DNA of 64,000 bases from Peptacetobacter hiranonis (GTDB taxonomy: Bacteria > Bacillota > Clostridia > Peptostreptococcales > Peptostreptococcaceae). Position numbers and translations under genes: made by a program. The notes beneath the pieces were generated by a model that did no database searches, was not told where the DNA came from, and saw only the letters and a list, made by a program, of their open reading frames with translations. The stretch spans positions 1,116,001 through 1,180,000 of the forward strand of contig NZ_CP036523.1 in assembly GCF_008151785.1 (NCBI RefSeq). The letters are read 5' to 3'. Below are positions 37,934-46,190 of this stretch, piece after piece; the first letter of the stretch is position 1, and the number at the start of each line of letters is the position of its first letter.

Positions 37934-38708
37934 ACCGTATTTTTTATTTATTTAAAGCATTTTATCTAACCCCCGTCACCGATAAAATATACCCTCTATT
38001 TATCAACAGTTGGATAAATACAAAATATATTTGTGATTAAATAAAATATACTTTTAACCTATTTTCTTTTCTTAATTAGTATAAATTTTATTAAATATTA
38101 TTTACTTTGTATCAGCAATTATACTTTCTAGTATTTCCTTAACTTTCTTGCAACTTGTAAACATCTTTATTTCTTTATCATACTTTCTCTCCAAAATATT
38201 CTTACTTGAATTTATATCTGCATGGATTTTGTTGTATTTATTTGAATCCATCAATTTTATTGGGGAAATTTCCATTTATATCTTCTAGTGTATCTTTTTA
38301 TTAAGCTGTTCAAATATTTAATATTTAAGTTTTTTCCTTTAAATTTTTTAGGAATATCAAAGTTTATGTTATTTAACACGTTATAATAAAGCTTATTTGC
38401 TGATAGTATATAATTTATATAATATCTGTCATCAGTAGATAAATGTTTGTTATTATAAGTAGCAGTCCTAATTTCATTTTTTGTATTAGACCAACCAGAT
38501 TTTATATTTCCAATTGCATCTTGTAATTCTAATTTCCAATATCTAGCTGGTAAATCCCATTGTTCATAAGACTTTGTACTTACCCATTTACCTCACCTCG
38601 ATTCTATAACAAATTTATCTTTCTAATTATATTATATACTAATCGAAGTTATATTATACAAATAATATAAAAATTTTTTTAAGTTTTTAAATAAATAAAA
38701 AATACGGT
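37934..38708. repeat. 23-bp perfect inverted repeat around the tnpB remnant
   Basis: Bases 37934-37956 and 38686-38708 are exact reverse complements (ACCGTATTTTTT... against ...AAAAAATACGGT). They enclose about 730 bp holding only tnpB remnants and AT-rich DNA. In the minus-strand RNA they would form a helix that loops out the ORF between the ribozyme core and the 3' tail. Confidence 0.85.
38102..38590 (-). pseudogene. TnpB remnant: N- and C-terminal ends joined, middle deleted
   Basis: One frame gives an OrfB/TnpB N-terminal stretch (ARYWKLELQDAIGNIKSGWS, then LSTDDRYYINYILSANKLYY) and stops after KWKFPQ. The next frame, at 38248-38102, gives a short TnpB C-terminal tail containing HADINSSKNIL, the counterpart of the final RuvC aspartate motif (ADxNGAxNIL). 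The central RuvC and zinc-ribbon parts are absent and the junction is frameshifted. There is no usable start codon in frame (ATG GGT near 38575 runs into a stop). The RNA-guided nuclease is thus inactive. Confidence 0.75.
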
Positions 38709-38734
38709 CGTTATATCTAAAATACATCCGTATA

Positions 38735-39125
38735 TATTTTTAGAGTGTTCAATCGGAATCGCTACTTTCCAATCAGTTCTCTTATGAACTTCTTAATGTT
38801 TCCATTAAGCACAGACTATATCACCATCTAATTTTTTAGATGCTCCCCATTTCCACCACCAATAGCTTGTGATGTACGGCATTTGCCTAGTCGTTGAACC
38901 TTATCCTGTTCGGATCTTGGCTGCTGATTATCCATTATTAAAGCACTTAGGATTTAACCTTATGCTATCTAGTTAATTTTTTCTGCTTTCGCAACATTCA
39001 CGCTTGAATATTTTTCAATTCTACATTGTAGTTTAACTAGCTTTAGGAACTTCCAGCAATTAAAGGAGTTTTGGGCGATTTCTCGCCTCTCTACACTCTT
39101 TATGAATGTAGGGAGCTTTTTTGTA
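38735..39125 (-). ncRNA. Group I intron ribozyme core of the IStron
   Basis: Minus-strand reading shows the conserved core elements in order: AATTGCTGGAAGTTCC (P/Q region, 39046-39061), AATCAGCAGCCAAG (R-type, 38916-38929), GTTCAACGACTAGGC (P3/P7, 38885-38899) and TGATATAGTCTG (S-type, P7 partner, about 38812-38823). ACGACTA and TAGTC are the P7 strands. Hairpins in front (CTCCCTACA/TGTAGAGAG and GGCG/CGCC) fit P1/P2. Hairpins follow in the P9 region. Helix labels are by eye. The core looks complete. Confidence 0.82.
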
Positions 39126-39166
39126 AAAATATATTTGTCTATATATGTATATTTTTGACTATATTT

Positions 39167-39706
39167 TTAACAACTATATAGTTGCTCCCAAATATTTCCG
39201 TAGCATGCATCGCTATTTGCCTTTACATTATCGTCAAATAGCCTAGACCAACTACTCATAATTTCCATTTTTATCTGTGGATAGAATCTACTCATATACG
39301 CCTGTGCATCACTTACACCATAGTCCGCTAAAAGCTGTCTATGTCTTTTAGCATCAGCTTCATCTGCTGGAATATATGAATAATTTAAAATCATTCCCCA
39401 CTTTTCTATATTTACATGAGTTATCGTACTCGGATCTAACTCTAGTTCTAGTATTACAGAATTTTCGTCGTTCATCATTGTCGCATCTTTTTTGAAAGAT
39501 ACCCAAATAGGATAACTTACATCTTTAGGCTTATCCTTTGAAAGTGGGCCACTTCTCGATAGCCAATCGTACACTTCAAGTACTAAATCTGCATGTTCTT
39601 GCAAATCTTTCATTATATAATCTTTTCTTGCTATATATCTGCCGTCTTTTTCTAACTGTTTAAGAACATCTTTATTTTGTTTTGTCCATACCTTTATTTT
39701 TTCCAT
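39167..39706 (-). CDS. DUF3841 family protein, paralogue 2
   Basis: A 179-residue DUF3841 protein, the diverged partner of the one at 37215. Shared landmarks are KVWTKQNKDVLKQLEKDGRY, LVLEVYDWLSR, PKDVSYPIWVSFKKD, LELELDPSTITHVNIEKWGM and MSSWSRLFDD. A TTG start nine bases further upstream is possible; the ATG at 39706 with AAGGAAC upstream is preferred. Function unknown. The IStron 5' end lies about 40 bp past its stop. Confidence 0.78.
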   Translation of the reverse strand: MEKIKVWTKQNKDVLKQLEKDGRYIARKDYIMKDLQEHADLVLEVYDWLSRSGPLSKDKPKDVSYPIWVSFKKDATMMNDENSVILELELDPSTITHVNIEKWGMILNYSYIPADEADAKRHRQLLADYGVSDAQAYMSRFYPQIKMEIMSSWSRLFDDNVKANSDACYGNIWEQLYSC

Positions 39707-39799
39707 AGCTATCAAGTTCCTTTATAAAATGTCTATATTTAAGATATTCTATAAATTATATTAAATTCCTTCAAAAATTTTTTATTGAATTTTTATTTT

Positions 39800-40525
39800 T
39801 TATACATCTTTTCTTTTTAAAATAATATTTTCTATTAACGCAAATATCACTGTAAATAAAAACGCGGTTATTAATATTTTTGCAATTACATCTCCACCAA
39901 AACCACCAGGCTTCAATGCGCTCATACTATATATGACTAGCGAATAAGGAATAGAAAATGCCATTTCTGCCATAACAAATCTAAGTCCTAATATAGAAAG
40001 ACACACTGAAATTCCAACAGGTACTGCAAAATTCTTCACATTCATAGATATAAATAACTGCACTGCTGCTACAGATATTCCTGTAACAGCTCCAAGAGAA
40101 ATCCACTGTATCAATTCTTTAGGAATATTTGAATCCAATCCCACTATTTTCCCACCGATTATATAAAATATTGCCACCATAATCTGTAAAAAACATATTA
40201 AAATTGTCGCTGATACAAGTTTTGATATAATTATATTTCTTCTTTTTATCGGAGCTGCTAAAATTTTATTCCAATTTGAATTTTCATGTTCTAACTTACA
40301 CAAATAAGAGCAGATTAATGCAATTGATGCCGGAAAGAAAAAGTAACTGTAGAACAACGAAACCTGAGTCCAAAGACTGTACCATTTATTTTGAAGTACA
40401 CCTATATTCATATAATAATTTCCAGTACCCATGAAAACAGCAATCAATGGAATTATTATCAAAACAGGGACTATACCACTTCTTTTTAACTTTATAATTT
40501 CTGATTTTATACATCTAAAAAGCAT
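39800..40525 (-). CDS. ABC-2 type permease, lantibiotic-protection-like (second permease)
   Basis: A 241-residue membrane protein with six predicted helices, beginning MLFRCIKSEIIKLKRSGI. It has the profile of NisE/NisG- or CprC-type self-protection permeases (two permeases of about 240-255 residues with one ATPase). It is the last gene of a three-gene operon, three bases after the previous stop. Substrate is inferred: export of lantibiotics or other antimicrobial peptides from the membrane. Confidence 0.75.
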   Translation of the reverse strand: MLFRCIKSEIIKLKRSGIVPVLIIIPLIAVFMGTGNYYMNIGVLQNKWYSLWTQVSLFYSYFFFPASIALICSYLCKLEHENSNWNKILAAPIKRRNIIISKLVSATILICFLQIMVAIFYIIGGKIVGLDSNIPKELIQWISLGAVTGISVAAVQLFISMNVKNFAVPVGISVCLSILGLRFVMAEMAFSIPYSLVIYSMSALKPGGFGGDVIAKILITAFLFTVIFALIENIILKRKDV

Positions 40526-40528
40526 ATT

Positions 40529-41299
40529 CTACACCTCTTTTCTATTGAATAACATCAATCCAATAACTATCAACAATAAACTAAATACTATCACTATTCC
40601 TGTTGTAGTTAAATCAAATGGCAATACTTCAAATCCTATTATTCTTTTAGCACCCATAATCATTCTCGCAGGAATTAAATCCATATAATAATAGCTTGGA
40701 ATAAACATCGCTATATTTCTCGGAAACAGCATAGATATTATTCCCAATAATCCTAAAAGTAGTCCAGAACCAACACCATATACCTGATTTTTTATAGAAA
40801 TACAAACTAATAAAAATATCGCTATAAGCATTGTATTTACTACTATTACAGCAAGTATAGATTGTATCATTAGTGAAACTGGTACAGCTTCAAAGAAGTC
40901 AGAGAAATATGTAACTGCAATAAACCCTAAAAACTGTACTAATGTACATAAAGTAGCTACTATTTCGCAGTACACAAATTTTGATGCGTATAAATTTGCT
41001 CTACTCTGTCTAGTAAGTAAAATCTTTAAGGTTGCTCCTCTATGCTCTATTTCAGATACTTTAGATGCTGTTATAGATAAGAAAATTGGTGAAAGTAGTG
41101 CGTTTATCTGCGCTATCGAAGTTAAACCATATAGCCACATATCACTAGGAGATGTTTCCCCTCTAGAATAAAAGTTATTTGATACAGCCATAGTCCAAAC
41201 TATTGTTACCAAAGTAAACAACAATGCTATGATAAGCACCTTTTTCTTTTTCATCTTTTTAAATTCAAGATATGTCCCTTTTAATATATTGACTCTCAT
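40529..41299 (-). CDS. ABC-2 type permease, lantibiotic-protection-like (first permease)
   Basis: A 256-residue six-helix permease, beginning MRVNILKGTYLEFKKMKKKK. It shows the pattern of a long first extracytoplasmic loop after helix 1 and a soluble SEIEHRGATLKILLTRQSRANLYASK segment, where 'ATLK..L..' matches the coupling region in this family. Its start overlaps the ATPase stop by one base, so translation is coupled. Confidence 0.75.
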   Translation of the reverse strand: MRVNILKGTYLEFKKMKKKKVLIIALLFTLVTIVWTMAVSNNFYSRGETSPSDMWLYGLTSIAQINALLSPIFLSITASKVSEIEHRGATLKILLTRQSRANLYASKFVYCEIVATLCTLVQFLGFIAVTYFSDFFEAVPVSLMIQSILAVIVVNTMLIAIFLLVCISIKNQVYGVGSGLLLGLLGIISMLFPRNIAMFIPSYYYMDLIPARMIMGAKRIIGFEVLPFDLTTTGIVIVFSLLLIVIGLMLFNRKEV

Positions 41300-42213
41300 T
41301 ATATCCTCACCTTCTTACCTGTTAAATCAAGGAATATTTCTTCTAAGCTTTTTTTAATTAACTCTATTCTATAAACCTTTAACCCATTTTCTACAAATAT
41401 TCTATTTATCTCTGCTATTTTAGCATCGCTCAACTTTTCTAACATTAATCTATTATTTTCTATTTTTGAAGCTATTTTTCTATCGTTTAATATTTTCTTT
41501 GCCAAAGCTAAATCAGAAATATCTATTCCTATCTGCTCTCTTCCCTTTTCTTTTAATACAGATATTTCATCTTCAAATATTATCTTTCCATCTTCTATCA
41601 CTGCAATATCATCGCATATATGCTCTATTTCAGATAGTATATGACTAGAAATTATTACTGTCATTCCGTATTTTTCTGGTAATGTCTTTATTAAATTCCT
41701 TATTTCTATTATCCCAGCTGGATCTAGCCCATTTATAGGCTCATCTAGTATCAATATACTTGGATATGAGATTAGAGCCATTGCAATTCCTAGACGCTGC
41801 TTCATTCCAAGAGAATAATCTTTTACTTTTTTGTTTCTGCTATCGTAAATATTTACTGTCTTCAAAATATCTGGAATATTTTCATCTGATACATTCATCA
41901 AATTCCGCATTATTTTCATATTTTCCATGCCTGTAAGATGTTCGTAGTATGCTGGATTTTCTATAAGAGAGCCTACATTAGATAGAATTTTACTTCTATT
42001 TTTTTCGTTCATCTCCATTCCCATAATCTCTATACTTCCTCCACTAGGCTTGATAAGTCCTAACAGCATCTTCATAGTAGTACTTTTTCCAGCTCCATTT
42101 GGGCCAATAAGTCCATAAATTCTCTTCTTTCTTATATTTAGATTTGCTCCCTTTACACTGTAAAAGTTTTTATATTTTTTATCTAGGTTGTTAGTTTTTA
42201 TTATGTACTTCAT
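41299..42213 (-). CDS. ABC transporter ATP-binding protein, lantibiotic-protection-like
   Basis: A 304-residue ATPase of the BcrA/NisF/CprA class. Walker A is GPNGAGKST, the signature is YSLGMKQRLGIA, Walker B is SILILDEPINGLDPAG, followed by ISSHILSEIEH. The frame extends 45 codons further upstream, but that part is unlike any ABC N-terminus, and AGAGAGG precedes the ATG at 42213 (MKYIIKTNNLDKKY), which I use. Two direct repeats upstream suggest control by a response regulator, although no two-component genes are in view. Confidence 0.85.
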   Translation of the reverse strand: MKYIIKTNNLDKKYKNFYSVKGANLNIRKKRIYGLIGPNGAGKSTTMKMLLGLIKPSGGSIEIMGMEMNEKNRSKILSNVGSLIENPAYYEHLTGMENMKIMRNLMNVSDENIPDILKTVNIYDSRNKKVKDYSLGMKQRLGIAMALISYPSILILDEPINGLDPAGIIEIRNLIKTLPEKYGMTVIISSHILSEIEHICDDIAVIEDGKIIFEDEISVLKEKGREQIGIDISDLALAKKILNDRKIASKIENNRLMLEKLSDAKIAEINRIFVENGLKVYRIELIKKSLEEIFLDLTGKKVRI

Positions 42214-42284
42214 AAAAATCGACCTCTCTTTTATTGTTTTCTTTAGTTTAATTATATGATTTAATAATTTATAGAAAAATCGAT

Positions 42285-42319
42285 TAACCTTACAGTTTGG
42301 GTATCTAACCTTACAATTT
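42285..42319. promoter_or_regulatory. 21-bp-spaced direct repeats upstream of the ABC operon
   Basis: TAACCTTACAGTTTGG (42285) and TAACCTTACAATTTTG (42306) repeat at a 21-bp step, two helical turns. The core ACAGTTTGG fits the LytTR/AgrA-type half-site, and the second copy fits less well. A TATAAT lies further downstream on the minus strand toward the ABC genes. A response-regulator site is inferred. Confidence 0.6.
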
Positions 42320-42333
42320 TGTAACATAAAAAA

Positions 42334-42392
42334 AGAAGGCATACCCAATCTTTTTTATCATTAAAATCTTAAAAGATTGAATATAACCTTCT
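42334..42392 (-). terminator. Terminator of the CWB2-M15 gene
   Basis: Long imperfect stem AGAAGG..ATA..AATCTTTT with AAAAGATT..TAT..CCTTCT, followed on the minus strand by TTTTTTT, 16 bp past the stop at 42408. Confidence 0.85.
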
Positions 42393-42407
42393 ATATACTA
42401 ATATTTC

Positions 42408-43883
42408 TTATTGTATTTTTTCAAAATGTTGGTAATCTTTACTATTCTTCCAATTACCTCCCCATTTCCATCCTCTAGATGTAAATGCTTTATAGCAAGC
42501 ATCACCTTTTTTAATCATTCCTTTTACATTCTTACTTCTATCTGCATAAGGTTTGCTAATACTTGGATATACCTTACCATTTTTTACTTGAGGATTATAT
42601 AGAGGATTTATATCAATAGCTACACCTTTACCGTGTTTTGAAAGAACCTTAGTTCCAGCTATTAATCTGTAGCAGAAAGAAGATGTATTATTATCTTTCA
42701 TAGATGATTCATCATCTGCCTTATACTCATCAATCATTCTTATTTTTTCAATAGGGTACTTAGCCTTGTATAAATCGTTGAAAATACTGCAAACATCATT
42801 GGCTACTGATTTATTTACTATTAAAACACCATCTGTATGAGCTTTATTATCAAATCCCCAATATTTTACATTTACTCTTCTTAAATCATCATATTTAATC
42901 CCAATTGCGTTATCTGGCATAGATAATCCCTTCATCTTATTTTTAGTTGACTGATCTAAAATTAAAGGCTTAAAATATTCAACTGTAATAGGTTTATTAG
43001 GTTTGTTTGTTTCCGTTTCTACCTTACCTACATTTACTATATCCTTCCCTTTTAATATACTATTATCTGAATTATTTCCAACAAATGCTATTCCATTATC
43101 TTTTGCAAGTAAAGATACAGTAAGCGCATCTATAAGTGCAGTTCCATTTGCACAGTATAGTTTTTTAGAATTAGGATAAAACTTATTTAGAATAGCTCTA
43201 TTAGTCTTATATCTGTCGTTGCCAGCTAACCTTTTTGCTGAGTATGCAGCCTGTAATTTATTTGATGCAACTGTACTTCCTCCTATTACATAGTACTCTA
43301 CTCCATTTTTCTTTTCTATGCTAGGATTATCTCCATCTGTAAGTATTATAGGAGCTCCTTCTCGTGCTGCAACAGAAGAAATAGACATTGCATCAGCTTC
43401 TCCTTTGAATCCATTCACTATAAATCCTTTACTATAACTTCCTATTAAATCAGCAACCTTTTGCGATGTTTCTATTCTATTACTTCCCTCTATTCTATTT
43501 ACTACCTTTCCACTAGCTATCAAGCTAGCCTCTACTTTTTTTGATATTGCTGCATCTCCACCTATTATATATACATTAGATGCTGAAGATATCGCCTTTA
43601 AACTTTGTTCTGGAATATCATCTTTTCTTACAGGGATTATAGGAGCATTTTTTGCACCAGATAATCCAGATGCAGATAATCCATCTGCTAATGAACTGGT
43701 AGAGTTTACAAGTATTACTGTATTATAACTACCAACCTTTTCAGATATTTTAAAAGCGGTGTCGTATCTATCTTTTCCTCTAATAGTTTCTGTAGTTGCA
43801 GCTTCTGTTATATATGCCATACTAGTAGAAGTAAGCATAATTGAAGATAAAAATAATGATAAAAATCTTTTTCTTAGTTTCAT
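42408..43883 (-). CDS. Cell-wall-anchored CWB2 protein with M15 peptidase domain
   Basis: A 491-residue exported protein. It has a signal peptide (1-28), three CWB2 repeats (about 30-295: DRYDTAFKIS, NRIETSQKVA, DRYKTNRAIL) and a C-terminal M15 (VanY/L-Ala-D-Glu peptidase type) domain. Zinc ligands are visible in SKHGKGVAIDINPLYNP (His and Asp) and DYQHFEK (His). It should cut cross-linking peptides in the wall it is bound to, acting in remodelling or lysis. GGAGG precedes the ATG. It is the fourth CWB2 locus in the window, with a different effector domain from the CAP genes. Confidence 0.88.
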   Translation of the reverse strand: MKLRKRFLSLFLSSIMLTSTSMAYITEAATTETIRGKDRYDTAFKISEKVGSYNTVILVNSTSSLADGLSASGLSGAKNAPIIPVRKDDIPEQSLKAISSASNVYIIGGDAAISKKVEASLIASGKVVNRIEGSNRIETSQKVADLIGSYSKGFIVNGFKGEADAMSISSVAAREGAPIILTDGDNPSIEKKNGVEYYVIGGSTVASNKLQAAYSAKRLAGNDRYKTNRAILNKFYPNSKKLYCANGTALIDALTVSLLAKDNGIAFVGNNSDNSILKGKDIVNVGKVETETNKPNKPITVEYFKPLILDQSTKNKMKGLSMPDNAIGIKYDDLRRVNVKYWGFDNKAHTDGVLIVNKSVANDVCSIFNDLYKAKYPIEKIRMIDEYKADDESSMKDNNTSSFCYRLIAGTKVLSKHGKGVAIDINPLYNPQVKNGKVYPSISKPYADRSKNVKGMIKKGDACYKAFTSRGWKWGGNWKNSKDYQHFEKIQ

Positions 43884-43950
43884 TTTTCCTCCAGTAAAAC
43901 AATTATTATTTATAAATATTATATCACTTTTTTTATCTTTTATCTCTACT

Positions 43951-44550
43951 TTACCGTTTATGTCTTACTCTTAATTTAACTCCTAAAGATTCAGCCAATT
44001 CTTTAGATTTTTCTATTTCTTCAGGTGTAATCTCGTCAACTACAGAAAAAGCTATATTTATCCCACAGTCTCTGCATTCTTCGGCAAATTTAAGCATAGC
44101 CTCAAAAGACTGTTCTCCAAACTTAGGTCTAGTTACTCTGCAATAACTTTCCTTATCTGGAGCATTTAAACTTATTGATACAGAATCTATACAATCTTTT
44201 ATGCACTCAGCTGTATTTTTTTCATGAATAAGGTCTCCAAGTCCATTTGTATTTATTCTTGTTTTTATATCAGCTTTAGATTTTATATATTTTGCTGTTT
44301 CTATAAGGTCATCCATTCTCATCATAGGTTCACCAAATCCACAGAACACTATTTCTTTATAATCATCTAAATTAAATCTTTCTAAATCCGCTTTTATTTC
44401 TTCCATAGATGGATCATGGTCTAACCATAGGCTATTATTGTTTCCCACTGTTTCATGCTCTTCTCTTACACAGAATACACATCTACATGGACATTTATTT
44501 GTAAGGTTTACATAAAGACTATCTCCTATTGGGTAGAATATTGTCATCAT
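43951..44550 (-). CDS. TatD-associated radical SAM protein
   Basis: A 199-residue radical SAM protein. The cluster motif is NKCPCRCVFCVR (CxxxCxxC), then GFGEPMMRMDDLIE (the GxGEP SAM-binding motif) and TRINTNGLG. The sequence and length fit the TatD family-associated radical SAM group, usually located near a TatD nuclease. No tatD gene lies in the window. Substrate unknown. The start has two adjacent ATGs after GGAG; the first is used. Confidence 0.85.
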   Translation of the reverse strand: MMTIFYPIGDSLYVNLTNKCPCRCVFCVREEHETVGNNNSLWLDHDPSMEEIKADLERFNLDDYKEIVFCGFGEPMMRMDDLIETAKYIKSKADIKTRINTNGLGDLIHEKNTAECIKDCIDSVSISLNAPDKESYCRVTRPKFGEQSFEAMLKFAEECRDCGINIAFSVVDEITPEEIEKSKELAESLGVKLRVRHKR

Positions 44551-44663
44551 AATTTATCACTCCTATTTCATTATTTTAAAATTATTAATTATAGAATTAA
44601 TTTTTGTAAACTAATTTTTACAATTATATTATACTATAACTTCTTCAAACGTTTCAGATAATA

Positions 44664-44786
44664 GTACAATCTTATACTTATTGTTAGATTGTACCAATAC
44701 AAAATAAATATATTTTCTTTTTCTTATTTTTTCAAATTTCAAAATGTATAGAAATCGTTTACTTTTTATATTATAATTATTATAAT
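44664..44786 (+). promoter_or_regulatory. Inverted repeat and promoter between divergent genes
   Basis: GTACAATCT/AGATTGTAC lies at 44664-44694 in the 294-bp gap between the radical SAM gene and the repeat-protein gene. A strong sigma-A promoter for the repeat-protein gene is at 44758-44786 (TTTACT, 17-bp spacer, TATAAT). Confidence 0.65.
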
Positions 44787-44844
44787 AAGTTTTAAACAAT
44801 TTATAAAATATGTATAAGTAAAATAATTTTGGGAGTTGATTACA

Positions 44845-46029
44845 ATGAAATTTAACAAATTCAATGCAAATCAGATTAGAGAAATAAACAAAGGTCTTAG
44901 CTCTGGTCTTGACGTTTCTATTTATAGAAATGAATGTTTTGACAGTGCACAGATGAGAGAAATAAGACTTGGTTTAAAAGCTAATCTGGATGTTTCTATC
45001 TATGCCGATCCTAAATTTGACAGCAAGGATATGCAGACTATAAGGGAAGCATTAGAAAATGGAAATGATATTTCTAAATATGTAAGAGATGGTTTCTCTT
45101 CTCAGGAGCTTTACTGGATATCAAAAGGTTTAAAAGAAGGTCTTGATGTTTCTCTTTATGCAAAGAAAAAATACGACAGCTATAAAATGGCAGAAATATT
45201 TGGAGCTTTAAAATCAGGACTTGATTTATCTCCATTTGATATAGATAATTTATCAGAATATCAGTTACAGCAGGTTATATTAGGGCTTAGAGCTGGTATA
45301 GATGTTTGTTCTTATGCTGACCCTTCAAATGAGAATATGTTTGAAGATAGAGTTAAATTAGTTAAAGAATGTGTTGGAAATGCACTTGCATCAGGAGAAA
45401 ATGTAACTCAGCAGCAGCTTAATATAATAGCTCATTACAAAAATGATGGACTAGATACTACATCTTGGGAAAACTATAAATTTGATAGAGATAGATTAGA
45501 ACAGATAGTAAAAGGTCTTGAAAAACACGTTGATGTAAACGCATTTGCAAAACCTAAATTCTCTAAAGAACAGATGTATGAAATAAGACATGGTTTAATG
45601 GAAGACTGTGATGTTTCTGTTTACGCAACTACTGATTTCAATGCAGAACAGATGTGTGAAATAAGAAAAGGTCTTAGAATAGGACTTGATGTAAAACCTT
45701 ATGCAACTACTGATTTTGATATGCATCAGATGTACGAAATAAGACAGGCTATAAAAGAAGGATCTGAAGTTTCTCTTCTTGCAAATCCTGAATTTGACTT
45801 CCAGCAGATGAGACAAATAAGAAAAGGTCTTGCTGAAAAACTAGATGTTTCTGTTTATGCAAACCCTGAATTCTCAGCTGACAAAATGTACTATCTATAC
45901 AGAGGTATGAGCGAAGGATTTGATATGGCTAAGTATGTAGACTTCAATGAAGATCAGTTAAAGAGAATAGTTGCAGGTTTATTTGAAGCATTAGAAGTTT
46001 GTAAGAAAAAATATGGTATAACAAATTAA
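44845..46029 (+). CDS. Tandem 26-residue repeat protein (alpha-solenoid-like), unknown
   Basis: A 394-residue, soluble protein with no signal peptide, built from about 14 repeats of a 26-residue unit: F/D-x-x-Q-M-x-E-I-R-x-G-L-x-x-G-L-D-V-S-x-Y-A-x-P-x-F. Each unit reads as a helix (QMREIRLGL) plus turn (NLDVSIYADPKF), so the protein probably forms a superhelix for protein or nucleic acid binding. An insertion near residues 160-190 breaks the regularity. The TTG at 44836 overlaps the GGGAG site, so the ATG at 44845 is preferred. It has its own promoter and terminator. No function is proposed. Confidence 0.82.
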   Translation: MKFNKFNANQIREINKGLSSGLDVSIYRNECFDSAQMREIRLGLKANLDVSIYADPKFDSKDMQTIREALENGNDISKYVRDGFSSQELYWISKGLKEGLDVSLYAKKKYDSYKMAEIFGALKSGLDLSPFDIDNLSEYQLQQVILGLRAGIDVCSYADPSNENMFEDRVKLVKECVGNALASGENVTQQQLNIIAHYKNDGLDTTSWENYKFDRDRLEQIVKGLEKHVDVNAFAKPKFSKEQMYEIRHGLMEDCDVSVYATTDFNAEQMCEIRKGLRIGLDVKPYATTDFDMHQMYEIRQAIKEGSEVSLLANPEFDFQQMRQIRKGLAEKLDVSVYANPEFSADKMYYLYRGMSEGFDMAKYVDFNEDQLKRIVAGLFEALEVCKKKYGITN

Positions 46030-46044
46030 TTAATATATAAAATC

Positions 46045-46066
46045 ACCCTGGACTTTTGTTCAGGGT
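46045..46066 (+). terminator. Terminator of the repeat-protein gene
   Basis: ACCCTG/CAGGGT stem followed by TTTTT, 16 bp past the stop. Confidence 0.88.
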
Positions 46067-46074
46067 TTTTTATG

Positions 46075-46110
46075 CAAAAGAAAAACACCTTTTCAGGTGT
46101 TTTTCTTTTG
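46075..46110 (-). terminator. Terminator of the ECF S-component gene (bidirectional)
   Basis: A 16-bp perfect stem (CAAAAGAAAAACACCT and its complement) with a four-base loop. T-rich arms serve both directions. It lies 80 bp past the stop of the minus-strand gene at 46191. Confidence 0.8.
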
Positions 46111-46190
46111 CACTATTCTTGGGGAGTAACTATATAACAAATAGCTATCAATATTTAATATTTTTTATTATATTTTTATCTTTATTTAAT

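Larger units (their letters stand above)
37934..39125 (-). mobile_element. Internally deleted IStron (group I intron plus tnpB remnant)
   Basis: This is a CdISt1-like composite on the minus strand: a group I ribozyme core (about 39125-38735), then the two ends of a tnpB gene with its middle missing (38590-38102), then an untranslated tail. A 23-bp perfect inverted repeat flanks the tnpB remnant. No tnpA was found. The exact ends were not determined; the tail may extend to about 37800, where a TTGAG/CTCAA hairpin lies. It sits between two DUF3841 genes and uses the same strand. It cannot encode a working TnpB but could still splice, or be mobilised in trans. Confidence 0.78.
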
